From Rhizobium album (GTDB lineage: Bacteria; Pseudomonadota; Alphaproteobacteria; Rhizobiales; Rhizobiaceae): a DNA stretch of 64,000 nucleotides. The position numbers and the translations under genes were made by a program. Positions 44,900 through 60,603 of this stretch are shown one piece after another. The stretch spans positions 248,001 to 312,000 of the forward strand of contig NZ_QFBC01000006.1 of NCBI RefSeq assembly GCF_003122325.1, given 5' to 3'. The notes below the pieces were generated by a model. The model did no database searches. It was not told where the DNA came from and was given only the letters and a program-made list of their open reading frames with translations. How positions within the stretch are numbered: position 1 is the first letter of the stretch; each line of letters starts with the position of its first letter.

Positions 44900-45268
44900 T
44901 TACAGTACTTCCGGAGCCAGCGAGATGATCTTCATGTGGTTCTTGGCGCGAAGTTCGCGCGGAACCGGTCCGAAGATACGGGTGCCGATCGGCTCTTTCT
45001 TATTGTCGATAAGAACAGCTGCGTTATTATCGAAACGGATGACGCTGCCGTCCGGACGACGGATGTCCTTTGCGGTGCGCACGACAACCGCCTTCATCAC
45101 GTCGCCCTTCTTGACGCGGCCGCGCGGAATGGCTTCCTTGATCGAGACGACGATGATGTCGCCGATCGAAGCGTACTTGCGCTTGGAGCCGCCCAGCACC
45201 TTGATGCACATGACACGACGTGCGCCGGAATTATCCGCCACGTCGAGGTTTGTTTGCATCTGAATCAT
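44900..45268 (-). CDS. rplN: 50S ribosomal protein L14
   Basis: A 122-residue protein, [20 protein letters not shown] to [20 protein letters not shown]. First gene of the classical spc operon. It is separated from rpsQ by 232 bp with a terminator hairpin, so it probably has its own promoter within 45269-45410. Confidence 0.99.
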   Translation of the reverse strand: MIQMQTNLDVADNSGARRVMCIKVLGGSKRKYASIGDIIVVSIKEAIPRGRVKKGDVMKAVVVRTAKDIRRPDGSVIRFDNNAAVLIDNKKEPIGTRIFGPVPRELRAKNHMKIISLAPEVL

Positions 45269-45410
45269 GTCAGGTCGCCTTCTTGTTGTTACCGGACCGG
45301 TTGGGCACGCCTCGCGACAGCCCCCTGTTCCAGCTTATGAAATTCTCTAATTCTCGCGCGGGATCGATCGTGCCAGGGTGGTTTCCCAACGGGACCTTCC
45401 GTGCGCATTA

Positions 45411-45438
45411 AAGCAAAAGACGCCCGCGAACGAGCGTC
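45411..45438 (-). terminator. Terminator at the S10/spc operon boundary
   Basis: On the minus strand GACGCTCG pairs with CGGGCGTC (8 pairs, one T-G) closed by a TTCG tetraloop and followed by TTTTGCTTT. It lies 63 bp after the rpsQ stop. Confidence 0.8.
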
Positions 45439-45500
45439 CTTGCGCTGCTTCATACAGAATTTCGCGCCAGAAGCAAGGCCCCGGCGCGAAACTTCTGAAA

Positions 45501-45737
45501 TTAAGCGTGGGAGGCTACGACCGTCCAGCGCTTGTCCTTGGAGATCGGCGCGCATTCCTCGATGGAAACGATGTCGCCGGTCTTGTACTGGTTGGTTTCG
45601 TCGTGCGCCTTGTACTTCTTGGAGCGACGGACGGTCTTCTGGAGCAGCGGGTGAGCGAATCGACGCTCGACCCGGACCACGACGGTCTTGTCGTTCTTGT
45701 CGCTGACGACGACGCCCTGCAGAATGCGTTTCGGCAT
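45501..45737 (-). CDS. rpsQ: 30S ribosomal protein S17
   Basis: A 78-residue protein with [20 protein letters not shown] and the S17 block [20 protein letters not shown]. Last gene of the S10 operon in the E. coli order, and here also followed by a terminator. 11 bp after rpmC. Confidence 0.98.
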   Translation of the reverse strand: MPKRILQGVVVSDKNDKTVVVRVERRFAHPLLQKTVRRSKKYKAHDETNQYKTGDIVSIEECAPISKDKRWTVVASHA

Positions 45738-45748
45738 ATTGTTCTTCC

Positions 45749-45949
45749 TTAGGCCTTGGCTTCTGCCGCCTTCTGGCGGGCAATGGTTTTGATTCGCGCG
45801 ATGTCCTTGCGGACTTCGTTGATGCGAGAGGACTTTTCGAGCTGGCCGGTCGCCTGCTGGAAGCGCAGATTGAACTGCTCCTTCTTCAGCTTGGCAAGCT
45901 CGTCCTTGAGCTGATCGGCGCTGAACGCACGAACGTCGGATGCCTTCAT
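45749..45949 (-). CDS. rpmC: 50S ribosomal protein L29
   Basis: A 66-residue protein starting [20 protein letters not shown]; an ATG 15 bp upstream is in frame but gives a non-standard start. Two helices, as usual for L29 at the tunnel exit. 11 bp after rplP. Confidence 0.97.
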   Translation of the reverse strand: MKASDVRAFSADQLKDELAKLKKEQFNLRFQQATGQLEKSSRINEVRKDIARIKTIARQKAAEAKA

Positions 45950-45960
45950 GGTCTCAATCC

Positions 45961-46374
45961 TCACTCTGCAATGCGCTGTACGAAGCGCGTCTTGACCGAG
46001 AGCTTGGCAGAGCCCAGGCGAAGTGCCTCACGGGCAATTTCTTCGCTGACGCCATCGATCTCAAACATCATACGACCGGGCTTGACCTTGCAAGCCCAGT
46101 ATTCGACGGAACCCTTACCCTTACCCATACGAACTTCGGTCGGCTTGGCCGTCACCGGAACGTCAGGGAACACGCGGATCCACACTCGGCCCGCGCGCTT
46201 CATGTAGCGGGTGATCGCGCGGCGAGCCGCTTCGATCTCGCGGGCATTGACGCGGTTCGGTTCCTGCGCCTTGAGGCCGAATTCGCCGAACGCCAGGTCA
46301 GAGCCACCCTTGGCAACGCCCTTGATGCGGCCCTTGAACTGCTTGCGGTACTTGGTACGCTTTGGCTGCAACAT
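45961..46374 (-). CDS. rplP: 50S ribosomal protein L16
   Basis: A 137-residue protein, [20 protein letters not shown], with the conserved [20 protein letters not shown]. It helps organise the A site of the large subunit. The Arg-containing loop region is normal. Confidence 0.99.
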   Translation of the reverse strand: MLQPKRTKYRKQFKGRIKGVAKGGSDLAFGEFGLKAQEPNRVNAREIEAARRAITRYMKRAGRVWIRVFPDVPVTAKPTEVRMGKGKGSVEYWACKVKPGRMMFEIDGVSEEIAREALRLGSAKLSVKTRFVQRIAE

Positions 46375-46411
46375 TTTCTTATTCTCCGAACTTATCTTTC
46401 GCCAACGCTAA

Positions 46412-47149
46412 TCAAGCGTTTTCGCGACGACGATCGCGGTCGCGATCCCGGTCACGATCTCTGCCACCGGAACCCTGCGCATCGCCTTCGAGCGCACGAC
46501 GCTCGGAAGCCATCGGATCGTGCTCAAGGATTTCGCCCTTGAAGATCCAGACCTTGATGCCGCAGATACCGAAAGCGGTTTCAGCTTCTGCCGTACCGTA
46601 ATCGATGTCGGCGCGCAGCGTGTGCAACGGCACGCGACCTTCACGGTACCATTCCGTACGGGCGATTTCCGCGCCGCCGAGACGGCCGGCGCAGGTGATC
46701 TTGATGCCTTCGGCGCCGAGACGCATGGCCGACTGAACGGCACGCTTCATCGCACGGCGGAATGCCACGCGGCGCTCGAGCTGCTGGGCGATCGACTGGG
46801 CGACGAGCGTCGAGTCGATTTCCGGCTTGCGCACTTCAACGATGTTGAGGTGCGTTTCCGAATTGGTCATCTCGGAAAGCTTCTTGCGAAGCTTCTCGAT
46901 GTCGGCGCCCTTCTTGCCGATGATCAGGCCCGGACGAGCCGAGTGGATCGTGACGCGGCACTTCTTGTGCGGACGCTCGATGACCACCTTGGCGATACCG
47001 GCCTGCTTCAGCTCTTCCATCAGGTAAGCGCGGATTTTCAGGTCTTCGTGCAACAGCTGGCCGTATTCGGCGTTGTCGGCGAACCAACGGCTGTCCCAGG
47101 TACGGTTGATGCCGAGGCGGAAACCGATCGGATTGATTTTCTGACCCAT
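46412..47149 (-). CDS. rpsC: 30S ribosomal protein S3
   Basis: A 245-residue protein opening [20 protein letters not shown] with a KH domain around [20 protein letters not shown]. The C-terminus carries an unusual run of alternating Asp-Arg ([14 protein letters not shown]), a lineage-specific tail. The start overlaps the rplV stop by one base (TAATG). Confidence 0.98.
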   Translation of the reverse strand: MGQKINPIGFRLGINRTWDSRWFADNAEYGQLLHEDLKIRAYLMEELKQAGIAKVVIERPHKKCRVTIHSARPGLIIGKKGADIEKLRKKLSEMTNSETHLNIVEVRKPEIDSTLVAQSIAQQLERRVAFRRAMKRAVQSAMRLGAEGIKITCAGRLGGAEIARTEWYREGRVPLHTLRADIDYGTAEAETAFGICGIKVWIFKGEILEHDPMASERRALEGDAQGSGGRDRDRDRDRDRRRENA

Positions 47150-47538
47150 TATGCGGCCTCCCCGGCTGCTTCGACTTCGCGAACGACGATCGTCAGATGC
47201 GCAAACGGCTTTTCGACGCGCGATGCGCGGCCACGACCACGAGCGTGGAAACGCTTCATGACGATGGACTTGCCGACGTAGGCTTCTGCGACGATCAGCG
47301 AGTCAACGTCGAGATCGTGGTTGTTCTCGGCATTCGCGATGGCCGACTCAAGAGTCTTCTTGACGGTGCCGGCGATCCGCTTGCGCGAGAATTCCAGCTC
47401 TGCGAGTGCACGGTCAACCTTCTTGCCGCGGATCATCGCGGCAACCAGGTTGAGCTTCTGGGGGCTGACGCGGATCGTGCGCGCAACAGCTTGCGCCTCA
47501 TTATCCTTCAGCCGGCGTTCGGCTTTAGCCTTGCCCAT
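47149..47538 (-). CDS. rplV: 50S ribosomal protein L22
   Basis: A 129-residue protein with [20 protein letters not shown] and a beta hairpin region ([19 protein letters not shown]) that lines the exit tunnel. 2 bp after rpsS. No tunnel-loop changes known for macrolide resistance were noticed. Confidence 0.98.
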   Translation of the reverse strand: MGKAKAERRLKDNEAQAVARTIRVSPQKLNLVAAMIRGKKVDRALAELEFSRKRIAGTVKKTLESAIANAENNHDLDVDSLIVAEAYVGKSIVMKRFHARGRGRASRVEKPFAHLTIVVREVEAAGEAA

Positions 47539-47540
47539 AA

Positions 47541-47819
47541 TTACTTCCTCTTCGCCTTCTTGTCCGCACCGTGACCGTAATAGGTCCGGGTCGGAGAGAA
47601 TTCGCCAAACTTGTGACCGACCATGTCTTCGTTGACGCTGACCGGAACGTGCTTGCTGCCGTTGTAGACGCCGAAGGTGAGACCGACGAACTGCGGCAGG
47701 ATCGTGGAGCGACGGCTCCAGATCTTGATTACTTCGCTGCGACCGCCTTCACGAACCTTCTCAGCCTTCTTGAGAAGATAGCCGTCAACAAACGGGCCTT
47801 TCCATACTGAACGAGCCAT
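47541..47819 (-). CDS. rpsS: 30S ribosomal protein S19
   Basis: A 92-residue protein, [20 protein letters not shown] to [20 protein letters not shown]. It binds the head of the small subunit with S13. 15 bp after rplB. Confidence 0.99.
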   Translation of the reverse strand: MARSVWKGPFVDGYLLKKAEKVREGGRSEVIKIWSRRSTILPQFVGLTFGVYNGSKHVPVSVNEDMVGHKFGEFSPTRTYYGHGADKKAKRK

Positions 47820-47834
47820 TCCTGACTACCTCTC

Positions 47835-48671
47835 TTACTTCTTGCGCTGATGGCGCGAACGCATGATGAACTTGTCGGTCGACTTGTTCGAACGAGTCCG
47901 CTTGCCCTTGGTCGGCTTGCCCCACGGGGTGACCGGATGACGGCCGCCCGAGGTGCGGCCTTCACCACCGCCGTGCGGATGGTCGACCGGGTTCATGACG
48001 ACGCCGCGAACGTGCGGACGCTTGCCGCGCCATACGGAACGACCGGCCTTGCCGTCATTGATGTTGCCGTGGTCCGGGTTCGAAACGGCACCGATGGACG
48101 CAAGGCAGGAGCCGTGCACCAGGCGCTGTTCGCCGGAGTTGAGACGAAGGATCGCCATGCCCTGGTCACGACCGACGAGCTGGGCGTAGGTGCCTGCCGA
48201 ACGGGCGATCTGACCGCCCTTGCCCGGCTTCATCTCGACGTTATGAACGATGGAACCGACCGGGATGTACTGCAGGGGCATGGTGTTGCCCGGCTTCACG
48301 TCGACGGCCTTGTCCGAAGCGATGACCTTGTCGCCAGCAGCGAGGCGCTGCGGAGCGATGATGTAGGCCTGTTCGCCGTCGGCGTAGTTCACCAACGCGA
48401 TGAATGCGGTACGGTTCGGGTCGTATTCCAGACGCTCGACGGTGCCTTCGATGTCGAACTTGCGACGCTTGAAGTCAACGAGACGGTAGGTCCGCTTGTG
48501 ACCGCCACCCTGGAAACGGACGGTGATGCGGCCGAGGTTGTTACGACCGCCCTTCTTGGAGAGACCCTCGGTGAGCGTCTTGACCGGCTTGCCCTTCCAC
48601 AGGCCCGACCGGTCGACGATGACCAGCTGTCGCTGGCTCGGGGTCGTCGGATTAAAAGTCTTCAATGCCAT
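47835..48671 (-). CDS. rplB: 50S ribosomal protein L2
   Basis: A 278-residue protein with the L2 signature [20 protein letters not shown], including the His needed for the peptidyl-transferase region. Starts [20 protein letters not shown]. 11 bp after rplW. Confidence 0.99.
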   Translation of the reverse strand: MALKTFNPTTPSQRQLVIVDRSGLWKGKPVKTLTEGLSKKGGRNNLGRITVRFQGGGHKRTYRLVDFKRRKFDIEGTVERLEYDPNRTAFIALVNYADGEQAYIIAPQRLAAGDKVIASDKAVDVKPGNTMPLQYIPVGSIVHNVEMKPGKGGQIARSAGTYAQLVGRDQGMAILRLNSGEQRLVHGSCLASIGAVSNPDHGNINDGKAGRSVWRGKRPHVRGVVMNPVDHPHGGGEGRTSGGRHPVTPWGKPTKGKRTRSNKSTDKFIMRSRHQRKK

Positions 48672-48682
48672 TTTTTCAATCC

Positions 48683-48976
48683 TCAGAGGCCGGTTGACAC
48701 GTCAATCGACTGACCTTCGGCCAGCGTGACGATCGCCTTCTTGACGTCCTTGGTCCGACCAGGGATGCCGCGGAAACGTCTGGTCTTGCCCTTGCGGACG
48801 AGCGTATTGACAGCCTTGACCTTGACGCCGAAGAGCGCTTCGACGGCAGCCTTGATTTCCGGCTTCGTCGCAGTCTTGGCAACGTTGAACACGACCTGGT
48901 TATGATCGGAAACCAGCGTCGACTTTTCGGTGATCGACGGGGTGACGATCACATCATAGTGGCGAAGATCCGTCAT
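48683..48976 (-). CDS. rplW: 50S ribosomal protein L23
   Basis: A 97-residue protein starting [20 protein letters not shown]. Chosen start overlaps the rplD stop by 4 bp (ATGA); the upstream open frame is shadow of rplD. L23 is the docking point for trigger factor and SRP. Confidence 0.98.
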   Translation of the reverse strand: MTDLRHYDVIVTPSITEKSTLVSDHNQVVFNVAKTATKPEIKAAVEALFGVKVKAVNTLVRKGKTRRFRGIPGRTKDVKKAIVTLAEGQSIDVSTGL

Positions 48977-49593
48977 TTGAACCGCTCCTCCAGAGCTTCG
49001 ACTGCAGCCTTGGAAAGCACGAGCTTGCCGCAACGCAGGATATCGTAAACATTGATGCCCTGGATCGGCAGAACATCGATGTTCGGGATGTTCCGGGCAG
49101 CGAGCTTGAAGTTGTTGTCCAACTCGGCGCCACCGATGAAGAGGGCGTTGGTGAGGCCGAGCGATGCGAATGCACCGGACAGAGCCTTGGTCTTGGCTTC
49201 GGCAGCAACCAGCTGATCGAGGACGATAACGTCTTCGGACTTCAGCTTGGCCGACAGGGCATGACGCAGAGCGAGAGCACGAACCTTCTTGGGAAGGTCA
49301 TGTTCGTGGCTGCGGGAAACCGGACCGTGAGCCTTGGCACCGCCGCGGAACTGCGGAGCACGAGCGGAGTGATGGCGGGCGCGGCCCGTACCCTTCTGCT
49401 TGTACATCTTGGCGCCGGTGCGGGACACTTCGCCGCGCGTCTGCGACTGGTGCGTACCCTGCTGCTTCTTGGCCAGCTGCCAGCGAATCATGCGGGCGAG
49501 GATATCTTCGCGGGGTTCGAGGCCGAAGATGGCGTCCGAAATGGAAACCGTACCGGCGTCTTTGCCCTCAAGTGTTTTGACGTTCAATTCCAT
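48973..49593 (-). CDS. rplD: 50S ribosomal protein L4
   Basis: A 206-residue protein with the tunnel loop [20 protein letters not shown] and [20 protein letters not shown]. In E. coli L4 represses the S10 operon through the mRNA leader; a matching leader was not identified here. 12 bp after rplC. Confidence 0.98.
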   Translation of the reverse strand: MELNVKTLEGKDAGTVSISDAIFGLEPREDILARMIRWQLAKKQQGTHQSQTRGEVSRTGAKMYKQKGTGRARHHSARAPQFRGGAKAHGPVSRSHEHDLPKKVRALALRHALSAKLKSEDVIVLDQLVAAEAKTKALSGAFASLGLTNALFIGGAELDNNFKLAARNIPNIDVLPIQGINVYDILRCGKLVLSKAAVEALEERFK

Positions 49594-49605
49594 CGGTATG
49601 GCTCC

Positions 49606-50247
49606 TTACTTCGCGGACGCTTTGACGGCATCGCGAACGACGATCCAGGAACCCTTGGAACCCGGTACTGCGCCCTTGACGAGAATCAGGCCACGCTCCC
49701 CATCGGTCGAAACGACTTCGAGGTTCTGCGTCGTGACGCGGGTCTGGCCCATGTGACCAGCCATGCGCTTGCCCTTCCAGACACGGCCCGGATCCTGGTT
49801 GGAACCGGTCGAACCGTGCGAACGGTGCGAGACGGAAACACCGTGCGTTGCACGCAGGCCGCCGAAGTTGTGGCGCTTCATGGCACCAGCAAAACCCTTA
49901 CCGATCGTCGTGCCGGTGACGTCGACGAGCTGGCCAGCGGCGAAATGATCCGCCTTCAGCTCGGTGCCGATGTCGATCAGATTGTCTTCCGAAACGCGGA
50001 ACTCGACCATCTTGGCCTTGGGCTCGACGCTTGCAGCGGCGAACTGGCCACGCAGGGCCTTCGTGGTATTCTTTACTTTTGCCTGGCCTGCGCCGAGCTG
50101 TACGGCGACGTAGCCGTTCTTGTCGGCGGTGCGCTGGGCAACCACCTGGCAGTTTTCCAAGCGCAGTACCGTTACCGGGATATGCTCGCCGGCGTCGTTA
50201 TAGACCCGGGTCATTCCCACTTTCTGTGCAATCACACCTGAACGCAT
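49606..50247 (-). CDS. rplC: 50S ribosomal protein L3
   Basis: A 213-residue protein, [20 protein letters not shown], with the central loop [20 protein letters not shown] that reaches the peptidyl-transferase centre. It is 173 bp after rpsJ, a long gap with several small inverted repeats. Confidence 0.98.
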   Translation of the reverse strand: MRSGVIAQKVGMTRVYNDAGEHIPVTVLRLENCQVVAQRTADKNGYVAVQLGAGQAKVKNTTKALRGQFAAASVEPKAKMVEFRVSEDNLIDIGTELKADHFAAGQLVDVTGTTIGKGFAGAMKRHNFGGLRATHGVSVSHRSHGSTGSNQDPGRVWKGKRMAGHMGQTRVTTQNLEVVSTDGERGLILVKGAVPGSKGSWIVVRDAVKASAK

Positions 50248-50420
50248 AGGTTCAATCCTCTTGAGAGTCGCGTCGGGATCGAAAAAGATCCCTGCCCGCC
50301 TCCTTGTTTAAGGATTCCGCTAGAGTCCTCACGGACTTTCGGGTTTCCCGTTTCGAGAAGTCGTTGGCAGCAACTGCCACGTACCTTCCTTGTTATTTCG
50401 GCTCTCGCCGGAATTACTGC

Positions 50421-50729
50421 TTAGAGCTTGATCTCGACATCAACGCCGGCAGCAAGGTCGAGCTTCATCAGAGCGTCGACGGTCTGCGGGGTCGGATCAA
50501 CGATATCCAGGAGACGCTTGTGGGTGCGCATCTCGAACTGTTCGCGGCTCTTCTTGTCAACGTGGGGGGAGCGGTTGACAGTGAATTTTTCAATCCGCGT
50601 AGGAAGCGGCACCGGACCACGAACCGAAGCGCCCGTGCGCTTGGCCGTCGAAACGATTTCCCGCGTGGAGGCATCAAGAATCCGGTGATCAAACGCCTTG
50701 AGGCGGATACGGATATTCTGGCCGTTCAT
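50421..50729 (-). CDS. rpsJ: 30S ribosomal protein S10 (NusE)
   Basis: A 102-residue protein, [20 protein letters not shown], with [20 protein letters not shown]. Besides its ribosome role S10 is NusE in transcription antitermination. That is relevant here because the transcript must pass several hairpins downstream. 288 bp after tuf. Confidence 0.99.
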
Positions 50730-50901
50730 TCGAGTTATCCTTGTTATCGTTGTTAAGCGAACACCCCAATGGGCCGTTCGTCATTCGTTTCCGGGTGCTG
50801 ATGCTTCAAAGAACACAAAGAGCAAATCGCCCTCTGTCCGTTTCTGCAATTCGACCCGCACATATACGGATTTGACGTCCGATACAACAACCGAACGTCC
50901 G

Positions 50902-50925
50902 CGAAAGCGAATTTTTTCGCTTTCG
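50902..50925. repeat. Hairpin in the tuf-rpsJ spacer
   Basis: CGAAAGCGAA (50902-50911) pairs with TTCGCTTTCG (50916-50925) around TTTT on the plus strand (AAAA on the transcribed minus strand). No T-run follows on the minus strand. It may be a processing site or part of an S10 leader. Confidence 0.6.
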
Positions 50926-50979
50926 TCCATTCGAGAGGCTCAAGTCTTCAAACCCGAGCTTCGACCAGCAATTAATCAA

Positions 50980-51007
50980 GCAAGCGCGGTCCGGAGACCG
51001 CGCTTGC
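50980..51007 (-). terminator. Strong hairpin just after tuf
   Basis: GCAAGCGCGGTC pairs with GACCGCGCTTGC, a 12-bp perfect stem with a four-base loop, 10 bp after the tuf stop. Only TTGATTAATT follows, so it may protect the tuf 3' end or act with Rho rather than as a full intrinsic terminator. Confidence 0.6.
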
Positions 51008-51017
51008 CAAAGAGCCG

Positions 51018-52193
<1,176 letters not shown>

Positions 52194-52265
52194 TTTCGGC
52201 TCTCCGTTTTCTTAATCCCCCGTAAAGGGGGTTATCTCTGTTTCTTTCAGAAGCCCGAGGGCCGA

Positions 52266-54365
52266 TTACTTCTGGCCGGAATACTTGGCCTGGATTTCCG
52301 TGGCAACGTTCGACGGGACCGGCGAGTAGTGATCGAAGGTCATCGAATACTGTGCACGACCCTGCGACATGGAGCGCAGGTTATCCACGTACTTGAACAT
52401 GTTGGCCAGCGGAACGTGCGCGTTGATGACAACGGCAACGCCACGCGCTTCCTGACCCTGGATCTGACCGCGACGGGAGTTGAGGTCACCGATCACGTCA
52501 CCGACGTAATCTTCCGGGGTCACGACTTCGACCTTCATCATCGGCTCGAGAAGCTGTGCACCAGCCTTCTTGGCTGCTTCACGGAAGCAGGCGCGCGAGG
52601 CGATTTCGAAGGCGAGGACCGACGAGTCGACGTCATGGAATGCACCGTCGATCAGGGTAGCCTTGACGCCGAGCATCGGGAAGCCCGCGAGCGGACCGGA
52701 GCTCAATACGCTTTCGATACCCTTCTGAACGCCCGGGATGTATTCCTTCGGAACAGCACCGCCGACGATCTTCGATTCGAAGACGAAATCTTCGCCATCC
52801 GGGTTCGGTTCGAACACCAGCTTGACGCGGGCGAACTGACCGGTACCGCCGGACTGCTTCTTGTGGGTGTAGTCTTCTTCGTGCTTCTTCGTGATGGTTT
52901 CGCGATAAGCAACCTGCGGAGCACCGACGTTGGCTTCGACCTTGAACTCGCGACGCATACGGTCGACGATGATGTCGAGGTGAAGTTCACCCATGCCGGC
53001 AATGATCGTCTGGCCGGATTCCTGGTCGGTCTTGACGCGGAAGGACGGGTCTTCGGCCGCCAGGCGGTTGAGCGCGAGGCCCATCTTTTCCTGGTCGCCC
53101 TTGGACTTCGGCTCGATGGCGATCTGGATGACCGGCTCGGGAAATTCCATGCGCTCGAGGATAACCGGCTTCAGGGGATCGCAGAGCGTGTCGCCCGTGG
53201 TGGTTTCCTTGAGGCCGGCGAGAGCAACGATGTCGCCTGCGAAGGCTTCTTCGATGTCTTCACGGCTGTTGGAGTGCATCTGCAGCATGCGGCCGACACG
53301 CTCGCGCTTGTCCTTGACCGTGTTCATGACCGACGAGCCCTTTTCGAGCTTGCCCGAGTAGATGCGGGCAAACGTCAGCGAACCGACGAAGGGGTCGTTC
53401 ATGATCTTGAATGCGAGCATGGAAAGCGGCTCGGCGTCGTCTGCGTGACGCTCGATTTCGGTTTCAGTCTTCGCGTCGATGCCCTTGATCGCCGGAATGT
53501 CGAGCGGCGACGGAAGGTAATCGACAACGGCGTCGAGCAGCGGCTGCACGCCCTTGTTCTTGAAGGCGGTGCCACAGAACATCGGGTGGAACTTCACTTC
53601 GATCGTACCGCGGCGGACCAGTGCGCGGATCTGGTCGTTGTCGGGAAGGTTGCCTTCCAGATAGGCTTCGGTCGCGGCTTCGTCGATCTCGACAACCGTC
53701 TCGATCAGCTTTTCGCGATATTCCTCGGCCTTGGCCTTCATGTCTTCCGGAATTTCGACGACGTCCCACTGGGCGCCGAGCGATTCGTCGCGCCAGACGA
53801 GAGCGTTCATCTCGACCAGGTCGATAACGCCCTTGAACTCGGTTTCTGCGCCGATCGGCAGCTGCATGACCACGGCGGTAGCGCCGAGACGGGTCTTGAT
53901 CATTTCTACCGAGCGGTAGAAGTCAGCTCCGGTCTTGTCCATCTTGTTGCAGAAGATCATCCGCGGGACGTTGTACTTCTCAGCCTGGCGCCAGACGGTT
54001 TCCGTCTGCGGCTCGACGCCGGCGTTGGCGTCGAGGAGGGCGATGGCGCCGTCGAGCACGCGCAGCGAACGCTCGACTTCGATGGTGAAGTCGACGTGGC
54101 CGGGGGTGTCGATGATGTTGAAGCGGCGAGCCTTGCCGTCACGGCCCTTCCAGAAGGTCGTGGTGGCAGCGGAGGTGATCGTGATGCCACGCTCCTGCTC
54201 CTGCTCCATCCAGTCCATCGTGGCTGCGCCGTCGTGCACTTCGCCGATCTTGTGCGACTTGCCGGTGTAGTAAAGAATACGCTCGGTGGTCGTGGTCTTG
54301 CCGGCGTCGATATGCGCCATGATACCGAAATTGCGGTAGTCTTCGATTTTGTATTCGCGAGCCAT
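52266..54365 (-). CDS. fusA: Elongation factor G
   Basis: A 699-residue translocase GTPase. G1 AHIDAGKT (17-24), G3 DTPGH (86-90) and G4 NKMD (140-143). Domain IV and V blocks ([40 protein letters not shown]) are in place. 29 bp after rpsG. Confidence 0.99.
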   Translation of the reverse strand: MAREYKIEDYRNFGIMAHIDAGKTTTTERILYYTGKSHKIGEVHDGAATMDWMEQEQERGITITSAATTTFWKGRDGKARRFNIIDTPGHVDFTIEVERSLRVLDGAIALLDANAGVEPQTETVWRQAEKYNVPRMIFCNKMDKTGADFYRSVEMIKTRLGATAVVMQLPIGAETEFKGVIDLVEMNALVWRDESLGAQWDVVEIPEDMKAKAEEYREKLIETVVEIDEAATEAYLEGNLPDNDQIRALVRRGTIEVKFHPMFCGTAFKNKGVQPLLDAVVDYLPSPLDIPAIKGIDAKTETEIERHADDAEPLSMLAFKIMNDPFVGSLTFARIYSGKLEKGSSVMNTVKDKRERVGRMLQMHSNSREDIEEAFAGDIVALAGLKETTTGDTLCDPLKPVILERMEFPEPVIQIAIEPKSKGDQEKMGLALNRLAAEDPSFRVKTDQESGQTIIAGMGELHLDIIVDRMRREFKVEANVGAPQVAYRETITKKHEEDYTHKKQSGGTGQFARVKLVFEPNPDGEDFVFESKIVGGAVPKEYIPGVQKGIESVLSSGPLAGFPMLGVKATLIDGAFHDVDSSVLAFEIASRACFREAAKKAGAQLLEPMMKVEVVTPEDYVGDVIGDLNSRRGQIQGQEARGVAVVINAHVPLANMFKYVDNLRSMSQGRAQYSMTFDHYSPVPSNVATEIQAKYSGQK

Positions 54366-54394
54366 AGGGACTGCCTTTCAAAAATTTCCGTCGA

Positions 54395-54865
54395 TTACCA
54401 GCGATAATGCGAGAATGCGCGGTTCGCGTCGGCCATCTTGTGGGTGTCTTCGCGCTTCTTGACGGCGCTACCACGGTTGTTGGCGGCATCCATGAGCTCG
54501 CCGGACAGGCGATCGACCATGGTGGTTTCGTTGCGCTTGCGGGCAGCCGTGATCAACCAGCGAATGGCCAGAGCCTGACGGCGCTCCGGACGAACATCGA
54601 CGGGAACCTGGTAGGTCGCACCACCGACGCGGCGCGAACGGACTTCGACGTGCGGCGCAATGTTGTCGAGCGCGCTGTGGAAGATACCGAGGGGTTCCTG
54701 CTTGGTCTTGGACTGAACCGCATCGAAGGCACCGTAAACGATGCTTTCAGCAACCGACTTCTTGCCGTGAAGCATGATGGCGTTCATGAACTTGGTAACA
54801 ACGAGATCACCGAACTTCGGATCCGGATTAATTTCGCGCTTTTCTGCACTGTGACGACGGGACAT
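54395..54865 (-). CDS. rpsG: 30S ribosomal protein S7
   Basis: A 156-residue protein, [20 protein letters not shown] to [20 protein letters not shown] region, normal for S7, which starts assembly of the small-subunit head. In E. coli S7 controls the str operon. 77 bp after rpsL. Confidence 0.98.
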   Translation of the reverse strand: MSRRHSAEKREINPDPKFGDLVVTKFMNAIMLHGKKSVAESIVYGAFDAVQSKTKQEPLGIFHSALDNIAPHVEVRSRRVGGATYQVPVDVRPERRQALAIRWLITAARKRNETTMVDRLSGELMDAANNRGSAVKKREDTHKMADANRAFSHYRW

Positions 54866-54942
54866 ACGACTTGTCTCTCAATAGTTAAGACGCCTTACCA
54901 CGCGGAGTACCTCGCGCGGCGCCGAATTCATAAAACCGAAGA

Positions 54943-55314
54943 TTACTTCGGACGCTTCGCACCGTACTTGGAACGGCGCTGCTTGCGGTTCTTGACGCCC
55001 TGGGTGTCGAGAACGCCGCGGATGATGTGGTAGCGAACGCCCGGCAAGTCCTTGACGCGACCGCCGCGGATCATGACCACGGAGTGTTCCTGAAGGTTGT
55101 GACCCTCACCCGGAATGTAACCGATGACTTCGAAGCCGTTGGTCAGGCGGATCTTGGCAACCTTACGAAGCGCCGAGTTCGGCTTCTTCGGGGTCGTCGT
55201 GTAGACGCGGGTGCAAACGCCACGCTTCTGCGGGTTTTCCTGAAGGGCAGGAACCTTGTTGCGCTTTACGTTCGCCTGGCGCGGCTTGCGGATCAGCTGG
55301 TTTACGGTAGGCAT
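54943..55314 (-). CDS. rpsL: 30S ribosomal protein S12
   Basis: A 123-residue protein starting [20 protein letters not shown]; the open frame continues 90 bp upstream but that part is not S12. The streptomycin-related sites keep the wild-type lysines (TTPKKPNS and GGRVKDLPG). First gene of the str operon. Confidence 0.99.
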   Translation of the reverse strand: MPTVNQLIRKPRQANVKRNKVPALQENPQKRGVCTRVYTTTPKKPNSALRKVAKIRLTNGFEVIGYIPGEGHNLQEHSVVMIRGGRVKDLPGVRYHIIRGVLDTQGVKNRKQRRSKYGAKRPK

Positions 55315-55828
55315 ATAACCATCCCTTGCAAAACTTGTCTCTAGAACCCTTCCGGGTTCCACTCTAGCCGTTTCCGGCGGTGACCACACGCTTCTCTCAT
55401 GCACAAAATGTGGCCCGATCCGCCGTCAACGGATGAACCACGATTGGAAGCAGAGGACGCACGTCTCGGTGCGTCTTGCGTGCAGCATTTGTATTCAACG
55501 TGCGTATGAAACCTTGTTTGAGGTATACTCCAGGACGCGTCGTCCCGAACAGCCATGCCTCACATGGATTTCGATGTGCGGCGTACTACTGTTTTAACCC
55601 CGTCCCGTCAAGGCCATTCGCGAATATTCTCGCTTTGTGCCGCCGCGAAGCCTTGATCCGCAGGGCTTTGCAGCGTCGGCACCGATAAAACACAAACGCA
55701 CCGCAATATGTTTTATGCATTCGCGCCGTTTGCGTTTAAATATTTGTCAACCAAGTCGGACGACGCCCCGCCTGCAATTTCGATTCGGTTCTTCGAATCG
55801 CCGTTCATCGCCACACAAGGAAAATGGT
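55315..55828. promoter_or_regulatory. Divergent regulatory region of the str operon, 514 bp
   Basis: Lies between rpsL (minus) and the 97-residue gene (plus). On the minus strand a TTGACG (55606-55611) and TAGTAC (55583-55588) are 17 bp apart and could be -35 and -10 elements, giving a leader of about 260 bases. No gene was supported inside; the open frame of the plus gene reaches back to 55637 but lacks a start site there. Confidence 0.35.
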
Positions 55829-56122
55829 ATGATCACTCTCCCCGACAACGATAACAATACCGATGATCCGATGGTCTTCATCATTATCGGCAAGGCCTAC
55901 GAACAGGACGGCGGCGAGGGTATCGACCTGCACATCATGCTGCGGGCTCCCGACGACGATTCGGCGGTACGCGAAGCGCTGAACGCCCTCTCCGAGGAAG
56001 GCTTCCTCGAGGCAGACCTCGACCAGATCGGTACGATCACCGAGGCGCCGGTCGACGAGCCGCATGCCTCCGCCTATCAGGGCGCCCTCGAAGGCGAAGT
56101 CGCGATCATCCGCTTCGGCTGA
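55829..56122 (+). CDS. Hypothetical acidic protein, 97 residues
   Basis: Starts MITLPDNDNNTDDPMVFIII with AAGGA 9 bp upstream. Strongly acidic with a regular strand-helix pattern: a hydrophobic strand MVFIIIGKAY, a helix SAVREALNALSEEGFLEADL, then ITEAPVDEPHASAYQGALEG. This looks like a compact alpha/beta domain. I recognise no family. It is transcribed toward rpoC and ends at a shared bidirectional terminator. Confidence 0.8.
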   Translation: MITLPDNDNNTDDPMVFIIIGKAYEQDGGEGIDLHIMLRAPDDDSAVREALNALSEEGFLEADLDQIGTITEAPVDEPHASAYQGALEGEVAIIRFG

Positions 56123-56151
56123 ACCGCCCTCACCCGCAGCAAACCGAAAAA

Positions 56152-56183
56152 AGCCGCCCGGATCGCTCCGGGCGGCTCTTTTT
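56152..56183. terminator. Bidirectional terminator, 97-residue gene and rpoC
   Basis: AGCCGCCCGGA (56152-56162) pairs with TCCGGGCGGCT (56167-56177) around TCGC, an 11-bp perfect stem, with A6 before it and CTTTTT after it. A further 8-bp stem (CCGGCCGA/TCGGCCGG, 56199-56218) spans the rpoC stop codon. Confidence 0.92.
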
Positions 56184-56205
56184 CGTCTGAAGAGTGTCCG
56201 GCCGA

Positions 56206-60414
<4,209 letters not shown>

Positions 60415-60568
60415 GCCTGTCTCCTTATGGGGCGAAGACGCCCTCGGCTTGCGTTCAGGTCCGGCAATTCCCGGGAACCGGCCCGACGCTCAAAACAAGA
60501 ATAACCGCAAAATGCGGCGAAATTTCCCGGCCCTGGCGCTCGGATGAACGGCACCCCGGGCGGGAAGC

Positions 60569-60595
60569 GGTGTGCGCCGGATGTTAGCGCACACC
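60569..60595 (-). repeat. Hairpin in the rpoB-rpoC spacer
   Basis: GGTGTGCGC and GCGCACACC form a 9-bp perfect stem with a 9-base loop, 8 bp after the rpoB stop on the minus strand. There is no T-run, so it is more likely an RNA processing or stability element than a terminator. Confidence 0.65.
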
Positions 60596-60603
60596 TATTC
60601 TCT

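Noticed and set aside
50324-50337. AGTCCGTGAGGACT, like stem II of a hammerhead ribozyme (minus strand)
   Set aside because: The CUGANGA and GAAA core strands are missing.
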